Source of the DNA: Deltaproteobacteria bacterium UBA6106
GTDB taxonomy: Bacteria; Desulfobacterota; Syntrophorhabdia; Syntrophorhabdales; Syntrophorhabdaceae
Length of the DNA stretch: 64,000 bases
Reading direction: 5' to 3'
Assembly: GCA_002428485.1 (NCBI GenBank)
Contig: DIWM01000045.1
Coordinates: forward strand, 77,157-141,156
Positions 58,589 to 64,000 of the stretch are shown here, one piece after another. Under the pieces are notes generated by a model, which did not search any database, was not told where the DNA came from, and was given only the letters and a program-made list of their open reading frames with translations. The translations under genes were made by a program, and so were the position numbers. The first letter of the stretch is position 1, and every line of letters starts with the position of its first letter.

Positions 58589-59887
58589 TTATGGCCCGAA
58601 CAGCATCCCGCCTCCGCCGGTATAGAAGATGCCGGCCATCGCACCGGTCATGAGGCATGCTACATTCGATGCGATAAGCGCCCAGAGGCCAAGAACGGCG
58701 ATATCTTTCGTGCGTTCGGGCACGATGCTCGATGTGCCCCCGACGAATATCGCAAGTGAAGGTATGTGGGCAAATCCGCAGAGCGCGTAAGTCGCGATAA
58801 CGATGCTCCGCTCGTATACTATCTTCCCCTCTTTCACGAGGACGCTGAGGTCCTGATAGGATTTTACCTCGGTCTCAATGATCCGTTCCCCGATGATCCT
58901 GGCAATCGCATAGGCGTCCTCCAAGGGCACGCCCATGGCGAGCGTGAAAGGGTAGAAGAGATAAGACAAAAGATTATGGAGGGTGATATCGACACCTGTA
59001 TCCAGGATTGAACCAAAAAGCCTGCCCAGGGCAATAAGCCCGCTGTCAACAAGTGCGGTAAGTCCTATAAAGGCGATGAGGAGCGCCCCGATCCCTACGA
59101 CCATCCTGACGCCGGCCATGGAGCCGTTGATGATCGCCTCGACAGCGTTCGTTGCCTTCTGATACTCGACATGGACAACCTTGCCGAGGGTCAGCGGCTG
59201 CCCTGTTTCAGGGATTATGATCTTGCTTGCCACGATCCCCGCAGGGGCGAGAAGGATCGATGCGGAGATGAGATGCCCTGCCACGGTGGGAAATATCCCC
59301 GACAGGATAATCACATAGAATCCGAGGACGCTCGATGCGATCGTTGCCATGCCCGTTGTGAGGACCACCATCAATTCCGACCGCGTCATCTCCCTTAAAT
59401 AGGGCCGCACCGTGAGGTTCGACTCGATGCCGAGAAAGATCTGTGCCGACGCGCAAAGAGACTCGGCGCCGCTTATGCCCATGACCTTCACGAATATGCG
59501 GGCAAAGAGGCCGATGATCTTCTCCATGATCCCCATGTGATAGAGAAGCTCCATCAGCGCCGCAAAAAAGATGATCGAAGGCAGGGCCTGGAAGGCGAGA
59601 ATGAAACCAAAAGAATCCTTCTCTCCTGCCGTGATTGCGAGACGCCCGAAGAGAAACCTTGTGCCCTCCAGGGCGCTGTCAATGACGTTCATGGTTACAT
59701 CATTGAGAAAAAGAAAGAGCTTTGTGCCTGCCGGAAGGAGAAATACAAAAAAGGCGAATACGACCTGCAGCGCTATGCCCCAGAGGATGACCCTGATACT
59801 TACCCGGCGCCTGTTCGTGGAAAAAAGAAAGAGGAAGCCGATAAAAAAAAGGATGCCGAGCGCCGACACGAGGTTGTATATTCCCAT
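58589..59887 (-). CDS. NupC-family nucleoside transporter
   Basis: A 432-residue membrane protein with about ten helices and concentrative nucleoside transporter motifs (GVPLEDAYAIARIIGERI; LCASAQIFLGIESNL; YALCGFAHIPSLAIFVGG). It probably imports nucleosides with protons or Na+. A TTG-initiated 12-residue extension exists to 59,923; the ATG at 59,887 is chosen because the first helix follows it directly. Neither start has a strong ribosome site. It lies 89 bases after the acyl-CoA dehydrogenase gene on the same strand. Confidence 0.85.
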   Translation of the reverse strand: MGIYNLVSALGILFFIGFLFLFSTNRRRVSIRVILWGIALQVVFAFFVFLLPAGTKLFLFLNDVTMNVIDSALEGTRFLFGRLAITAGEKDSFGFILAFQALPSIIFFAALMELLYHMGIMEKIIGLFARIFVKVMGISGAESLCASAQIFLGIESNLTVRPYLREMTRSELMVVLTTGMATIASSVLGFYVIILSGIFPTVAGHLISASILLAPAGIVASKIIIPETGQPLTLGKVVHVEYQKATNAVEAIINGSMAGVRMVVGIGALLIAFIGLTALVDSGLIALGRLFGSILDTGVDITLHNLLSYLFYPFTLAMGVPLEDAYAIARIIGERIIETEVKSYQDLSVLVKEGKIVYERSIVIATYALCGFAHIPSLAIFVGGTSSIVPERTKDIAVLGLWALIASNVACLMTGAMAGIFYTGGGGMLFGP

Positions 59888-59976
59888 GGAAGATACAATA
59901 GCAACTAATGGAAAAATTGGCAAAGAGAAAAAAGCGAAAAAAAAAGAGAGATCAAAGGACTGCTACGGGCGATTTT

Positions 59977-61119
59977 TCAGTAGAGCTGCTTCGCGACGGC
60001 GATCTTCTGTATTTTGCTTGTACCCTCGTATATCGATGTTATTCTTATATCCCTGAGGGCGCCCTCAAGCCCCTGGTCCCGCATGTAGCCATAGCCGCCG
60101 AGAATATCTACAGACTGGTTCAATATCTTTATCGCGCATTCCGGGATCGTCAATTTTACCATGGAAGAAAATTTTTTCGATTCCGGATCTTTTCTGTCAT
60201 AGAGCCAGGCTGTTTTGTAAAGAAGGTTCCGGCATTTTTCGATCTCTACGTACATATCCACCAGTTCATGCTCGATGGACTGAAATTTTATTATGGGCCT
60301 GCCGAACTGCTTTCTTTTCTTTGCGTAGTCTACTGCCTTTTCGTAGCCGTAGAGCATGCTGCCGAACGCCTGTGCCGCTATCACGATCCTGCCGAGCTCA
60401 AATCCGTTGAGCACGATCTTCATGCCTTTGCCGCGCTGGCCGATCACATAGTCCTTCGGTATCTTAAAGTCACTGAAAACAAGCTCTCCCGACATGGTCG
60501 TGTTGATGCCCATTTTCCTGCCGAGGTCGTTTATCTCAAAACGCCTGGGGCCGTTCTCATCGATAAGGTCTTTATCAAAAAGGACCGTAGTGAGACCGCT
60601 CTCGTCCCTTGCAAGCAACGTGTAAAAATCTGCATATCCTGCATTTGTCGTGAACACCTTTGAACCGTTCACGATAAAATGATCTTTTTTATCCTCCATT
60701 CTTGTCTGCAGACTTCCGATGTCGCTGCCGCTGTCCGGCTCTGTGACGCTTATTGCAGAGATGTACCTTCCTTCTATCATCGGGCGGACATATTTCTCCC
60801 TCTGCTCACTGTTTCCGTAAATATCAACGACAAAACCGGGTATGTATCCGAGGCTCAGGGCCATACCCATACCGGGAAGCCTTCTGCACATCTCCGTGAC
60901 GGCAACTACGTGGCCCAGCGCCCCGTACCCTGAACCGCCGACGTCCTCAGAGAAACCCACGCCTATAAAACCGAGCTCCCCGATCTTCTCATAGAGCTCT
61001 ATTGGATATTTGTGCTCATCCTCAAGCCTTTGGAGGTATTCCTGATCGAACTCTTTCTCACAGAATTCGCTTACCGCATTCTCTACATCTTTAAGGTCAT
61101 TGCCGATATATAGATCCAT
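59977..61119 (-). CDS. Acyl-CoA dehydrogenase
   Basis: A 380-residue acyl-CoA dehydrogenase family flavoprotein: ISAISVTEPDSGSDIGSL (FAD/substrate region, about residues 122-139), FTTNAGYADFYTLL, RGMKI-like FELGRIVIAAQAFG, and the C-terminal QSVDILGGYGYMRDQGLEGALRDIRITSIYEGTSKIQ (in part), where the glutamate in YEGT is at the usual catalytic-base position. It oxidises an acyl-CoA, passing electrons to an electron-transfer flavoprotein; no etf genes are in the window. The chain length or aromatic nature of the substrate cannot be told. Confidence 0.92.
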   Translation of the reverse strand: MDLYIGNDLKDVENAVSEFCEKEFDQEYLQRLEDEHKYPIELYEKIGELGFIGVGFSEDVGGSGYGALGHVVAVTEMCRRLPGMGMALSLGYIPGFVVDIYGNSEQREKYVRPMIEGRYISAISVTEPDSGSDIGSLQTRMEDKKDHFIVNGSKVFTTNAGYADFYTLLARDESGLTTVLFDKDLIDENGPRRFEINDLGRKMGINTTMSGELVFSDFKIPKDYVIGQRGKGMKIVLNGFELGRIVIAAQAFGSMLYGYEKAVDYAKKRKQFGRPIIKFQSIEHELVDMYVEIEKCRNLLYKTAWLYDRKDPESKKFSSMVKLTIPECAIKILNQSVDILGGYGYMRDQGLEGALRDIRITSIYEGTSKIQKIAVAKQLY

Positions 61120-61330
61120 AATAAAAACCCACCGTAAAAGATATTAAAATCCAACCGCTGATGATGAATAAGCTATGTTAACAATAATGGCAGCCTTTTT
61201 CTATCAAATTTTTCCTCAAAAAGTTGTTTATCTGCTGCAATTATAGTAGAACTTAAAAAAAAATCCGCACATAGTTTATACGACAGATACATGGATTCTG
61301 CGTCAGATATGCGAGGGAGGTTAAAGGAAC

Positions 61331-62533
61331 ATGATCGAGGACGTATGGGTATTTGACAGAGTTCCTGAGCAGGACCTGCAGAAGAGAATAGAGGGGATTA
61401 AACGCCTGATGGCAAAAAGCCATATTGATCTTGCAATCATCTTTCAGAATGTGGACAGGTTCTATTTTACGGGCAGTATACAAAAGGGGATCCTCGTTAT
61501 ACCCGTCGACAGGGAACCTCTATTGTTTGTTGAGAAAAGCGTTGAAAGGGCAAGGGCAGAGACGTCCCTTGACATAATACCCATCAAGAGCGATAAGGAG
61601 ATCAGGAAAATACTCGATAGCAGCAGGCTTCTGGAAGGCAGGGCAGGCCTGGAGCTTGATGTCCTTCCGGTCTCTACTTTTGAGAGGCTAAAAAGGGTCA
61701 TCGGCTTCGGGCATTATGCGGATATATCAGCGTCGATCAAAGAACTGAGGGCAGTGAAAAGCCCCTTTGAGATAGAACAGATCAAAAAATCGGGCATGAT
61801 GCTGTCGCACGTATTCGCAAAGGCAAGAGATGTGGTCCGTGAGGGGGCCGTTGAGCTTGAGATCGATGCAACGCTCGTGGCCGAAGGCAGGAAGCTCGGA
61901 CACCAGGGGTTCCTGCGCATGCGCGGGATCAACCAGGAGATGATGACGCTTACCGTCCAGTGCGGCTTTACCGGTGCTGTCACTCCATACGCAGATGTGC
62001 CCATCGGAGGGGTTGGGCTGACGCCGGCTTTGCCGCAGGGCTCTTCGCTCAAGCGGGTGGAGAGAGGGGTCCCTGTCACGATCGATTACGGCGGCGGGTA
62101 CAATGGATATGTTACCGATGAGACGAGGGTCTTTGTGGCAGGGGAGCTCAAAGAGATCTTCAGAAAACCTTATGAGGCTGCGCGGGAGATAATGGAAGAT
62201 ATACAATCCTATGCGAAAGAAGGGGCCGACTGCGTTGACGTATTCTCGCGGGCATACCGTATTGCTGAAAAGGCGCACCTTCAGGATCATTTCATGGGGT
62301 TCGGGGAAGGACAGGTTTCATTCATCGGCCACGGCCTCGGCCTTGAAATAAATGAGCTGCCTGTTATTACGGCCAGGCATGGAAGGGTCCTCAAGGAGGG
62401 CATGGTATTTGCCTTTGAGCCGAAATTTGTTTTGCCGCCGCACGGGGCAATAGGGATCGAGCTTGACTTCATCGTAAGAAAGCACGGCCTCGAACGGGTG
62501 ACAGGGGACACGGTCGATATAGTATACGTCTAA
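61331..62533 (+). CDS. M24-family aminopeptidase (Xaa-Pro peptidase-like)
   Basis: A 400-residue creatinase/prolidase-fold protein with an N-terminal non-catalytic domain (about 1-135) and a C-terminal pita-bread domain. Likely metal ligands are in VTIDYGGGYNGYVTDETR (two Asp), GFGEGQVSFIGHGLGLEI (His), FAFEPKFV and IGIELDF (Glu). M24 proteins cleave N-terminal residues before proline, or act on creatine-like or DMSP-like substrates. The gene is alone, with AAAGGA before the ATG. Confidence 0.88.
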   Translation: MIEDVWVFDRVPEQDLQKRIEGIKRLMAKSHIDLAIIFQNVDRFYFTGSIQKGILVIPVDREPLLFVEKSVERARAETSLDIIPIKSDKEIRKILDSSRLLEGRAGLELDVLPVSTFERLKRVIGFGHYADISASIKELRAVKSPFEIEQIKKSGMMLSHVFAKARDVVREGAVELEIDATLVAEGRKLGHQGFLRMRGINQEMMTLTVQCGFTGAVTPYADVPIGGVGLTPALPQGSSLKRVERGVPVTIDYGGGYNGYVTDETRVFVAGELKEIFRKPYEAAREIMEDIQSYAKEGADCVDVFSRAYRIAEKAHLQDHFMGFGEGQVSFIGHGLGLEINELPVITARHGRVLKEGMVFAFEPKFVLPPHGAIGIELDFIVRKHGLERVTGDTVDIVYV

Positions 62534-62535
62534 AC

Positions 62536-62565
62536 CCTCCTTTTTGCATATCTGCAAGGGGGAGT
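62536..62565. other. Hairpin between convergent genes
   Basis: CTCCTTTTTGCA and TGCAAGGGGGAG pair over 12 positions if G-U pairs are allowed, with a four-base loop. It lies directly after the M24 peptidase stop and before the end of the opposing selenoprotein gene, a fitting place for a terminator, though it lacks a clean T run. Confidence 0.45.
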
Positions 62566-62633
62566 CTACGATTGCCGGCCGCAATTTTCAAGCATTCCAG
62601 ATCTGCTGAATCTGTGGTTTTCGTTGCAGTTTC

Positions 62634-63206
62634 TCAGGGCAGAAGCCTGTACGGCAGCGCCCTTTTGGTCCACTCACTCTGCGGATATTCAGCCTGGAGC
62701 TTCTCGTATGCCTGCTTCAGCGGTTTCGGGTCATGGGTGCTTTTGTACCCGCATGCCCCGCGGTAAAAGATTGCCTCGGGCGCTGCGCCGCTCTGCGGAT
62801 AACCCTGGATGACCCTTTCAAGATTCGCCAGGGTCTCGTCGAACATATCAAGATCATAATAAGTCTTTGCAATGCCGAGAAGCAACGAGGGGATCAGCTC
62901 CTCCGGCGTCATGAAACCAACGGTCCGTGAATGTTCTTTCCCATTCCAGTCAAGTACGATGAGCGTGGGTGTCCATTTGATCATGAATTTAGTGGCAAGG
63001 GGTTCTGAATCCGAAGGGATGCGAACAGGTATAAGGTTTTCGGTTATGAACTGCACTACGCTTTCCGTAGGATACGTGACCGCATCCATCTGCTGGCAGC
63101 CGATTCACCCGGGGTGAAAAAAATCGAGCAAAACAGGCTTGTTCTCTGCCTGGGCCTTTGATACGGCAGCATCGAGATTCCTTTCCCATCTTATCATGAT
63201 TCCCAT
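62634..63206 (-). CDS. Thioredoxin-fold selenoprotein with U-x-x-C motif
   Basis: Read through an in-frame TGA (63,107-63,105), the frame gives 190 residues from ATG 63,206, which has AGGAGG seven bases upstream. The N terminus reads MGIMIRWERNLDAA, the first strand PVLLDFFHPG, then Sec (residue 34), then IGCQQMDAVTYP. The Sec and Cys37 form a UxxC pair exactly where thioredoxin-like proteins have CxxC. The fold continues with a cis-proline strand (KWTPTLIVLD). The C-terminal half (about 110-190) is TPR-like (AKTYYDLDMFDETLANLERV). It is probably a redox enzyme of the cytoplasm, since no signal peptide is present. Callers that stop at UGA would report only the part below 63,089. A SECIS-like hairpin follows the UGA. 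Confidence 0.9.
63070..63107 (-). other. UGA-Sec codon with bacterial SECIS-like hairpin
   Basis: On the minus strand, 17 bases after the TGA, GGATGCG/CGTATCC forms a seven-pair stem (one G-U) with tetraloop GTCA (63,087-63,070). The loop starts about 24 bases after the UGA and begins with G, as described for bacterial SECIS elements. Confidence 0.65.
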
Positions 63207-63251
63207 GTGTAGTCCTCCTTTTTATTGTCCCGTAAAGGGAGTAAGTAATAG

Positions 63252-63271
63252 CTATCGGCTTCAGCCGATAG
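63252..63271. other. Perfect nine-pair palindrome upstream of the selenoprotein gene
   Basis: CTATCGGCTTCAGCCGATAG has a nine-base perfect stem with a two-base centre. It lies 46 bases upstream of the selenoprotein start, in the 213-base space between it and the divergent MetE-like gene. It could be a protein-binding operator or a hairpin. No other feature is seen in this interval. Confidence 0.55.
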
Positions 63272-63419
63272 TAGTCTGCTTCAGTTTAAGGTGTCGGATA
63301 TCTTATATAAGTATAGACGCGAATCTCAATACCGGCAAGGGGTAAAAAGCGGGAGGGCTTGCACCCCGCGCTTCCACGATTACTTTACTTGATGCACAAA
63401 ATATGCTAATAATGAAGCC

Positions 63420-64000
63420 ATGATAACGGGTATAGGAAGTTTTCCATTTACAGATATCAATGAGACGATAGACGTCATATTCTCCTCCTGCGGGGAGATA
63501 CCGTTCTGGCCGCAACTCCCCAGGAGGGCGCCCACCGAGAACATGTATATTGCCTTCCTCGAATCAGTCCCTTCGGTTGTCATGGACGAAGAAAGCGGCA
63601 GCGCTTTTGTCGATACGACGAAGACGGAAGGAATAGAGGAGTTTTACGAAAACTATTCCAACAAAACATTAGATGCCTTTGCCATTTCATCGAAGATGGC
63701 GCCCGGTTTCTACCGTTTCCTCGAAAGGCTGCAGGATATCAGAAAAGACGTGAAATTCATCAAGTGTCAGCTCACGGGACCCTTCAGCATGGGTCTCGGT
63801 CTGAAAGACGAACAGGACAAACCGATCATCTATAATTCAGGATTTTTTGATATTATCCTCAAGGCCCTTCATATGAAGGCACAGTGGATGATAAAAACCA
63901 TCAAGGCATCCTACCCGGAAAAGGACATCATCATTTTTTTTGACGAGCCCTACATGGTCTCCTTCGGCTCAGCGTATGTGTCTATCCCAAAGGAAGATGC
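63420..64000 (+). CDS. MetE/UROD-fold methyltransferase-like protein, 5' part
   Basis: The frame begins MITGIGSFPFTDINETIDVI and stays open to the window end (193 codons seen). GSFP near the start, FIKCQLTGPFSMG and IIFFDEPYMVSFGSAYV are typical of the C-terminal-type domain of cobalamin-independent methionine synthase and related uroporphyrinogen-decarboxylase-fold methyltransferases that occur as stand-alone proteins in anaerobes, often with corrinoid proteins. The function is therefore a methyl transfer of unknown donor and acceptor. The start has only a weak AATGAAG ahead of it. The 3' end lies outside the window. Confidence 0.75.
   Translation, partial: MITGIGSFPFTDINETIDVIFSSCGEIPFWPQLPRRAPTENMYIAFLESVPSVVMDEESGSAFVDTTKTEGIEEFYENYSNKTLDAFAISSKMAPGFYRFLERLQDIRKDVKFIKCQLTGPFSMGLGLKDEQDKPIIYNSGFFDIILKALHMKAQWMIKTIKASYPEKDIIIFFDEPYMVSFGSAYVSIPKED

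Noticed and set aside
62634..63089. Short thioredoxin-like gene starting at ATG 63,089
   Set aside because: This start removes the redox motif; the upstream frame through the TGA gives a complete thioredoxin fold with a strong ribosome site.

Overview
The window reads as a chromosomal segment of an anaerobic, Gram-negative-type bacterium. My best guess is a Desulfobacterota/Deltaproteobacteria lineage resembling syntrophic aromatic degraders; this is inference from gene content, not from a marker tree. Supporting signs are an IHF-alpha gene, FadL and lipoproteins (outer membrane), a DctPQM TRAP transporter, a Ni-Fe-S carbon monoxide dehydrogenase, a three-subunit molybdenum enzyme of the 4-hydroxybenzoyl-CoA reductase type, a glycolate/lactate-oxidase-type flavoprotein with its Fe-S partner, DUF3786, and two selenoprotein genes. 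No phage, plasmid, insertion sequence, rRNA or CRISPR array was seen; there is one tRNA (tRNA-Val, anticodon GAC).

Layout. 0-4.5 kb (+): XRE-cupin regulator, isocitrate-lyase/PEP-mutase-family enzyme and a TRAP transporter. 4.6-12.2 kb (-): the translation operon thrS-infC-rpmI-rplT-pheS-pheT-ihfA, followed by a MerR regulator and a lipoprotein. 12.5-16.1 kb (-): rubrerythrin-like protein, UvrD-family helicase and an endonuclease-Q-like PHP protein. 16.3-22 kb: TauE-type permease, glycine-zipper lipoprotein, the molybdenum enzyme genes and tRNA-Val. 22.1-24.7 kb (-): clpB. 25-28.6 kb (+): ThiS/TtuB-like sulfur carrier with a TtuA-like tRNA thiolase, a GAF protein and mreB. 28.7-33.7 kb: second UvrD-type helicase, a 32-residue lysine-rich protein, adk, a TIM-barrel isomerase and an AEC transporter. 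34-38.4 kb (+): a complete transcription unit (promoter with operator-like repeats, FAD oxidase, Fe-S oxidoreductase, acyl-CoA ligase, terminator). 38.4-39.8 kb (+): a small unknown gene and selD with an in-frame UGA. 40-44.5 kb (-): DUF3786, then an overlapping chain htpX-rsmB-PASTA-rpe. 44.9-52.1 kb (-): fakA-fakB-fadL, CHASE2 adenylate cyclase, SH3 protein and M48 protease. 52.3-64 kb: rarA, cooS, MFS carrier, O-methyltransferase-like protein, NupC-type transporter, acyl-CoA dehydrogenase, M24 peptidase, a thioredoxin-fold selenoprotein, and the 5' part of a MetE/UROD-like gene cut by the window end.

The most notable points are: (1) two UGA-containing genes, selD and a thioredoxin-like protein with a U-x-x-C motif, each followed by a bacterial-SECIS-like hairpin; (2) three genes (infC, rsmB, fakB/degV) whose family-consistent starts fall on ATA codons with good ribosome-binding sites and no usable ATG/GTG/TTG; (3) FadL next to a FakA/FakB-type fatty acid kinase pair; (4) an EndoQ-helicase pair and a TtuB-TtuA pair; (5) several families of interspersed, self-complementary intergenic repeats at almost every operon boundary, some of which supply the stop codon of the neighbouring gene. 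All assignments come from reading the sequence; no database search was run.
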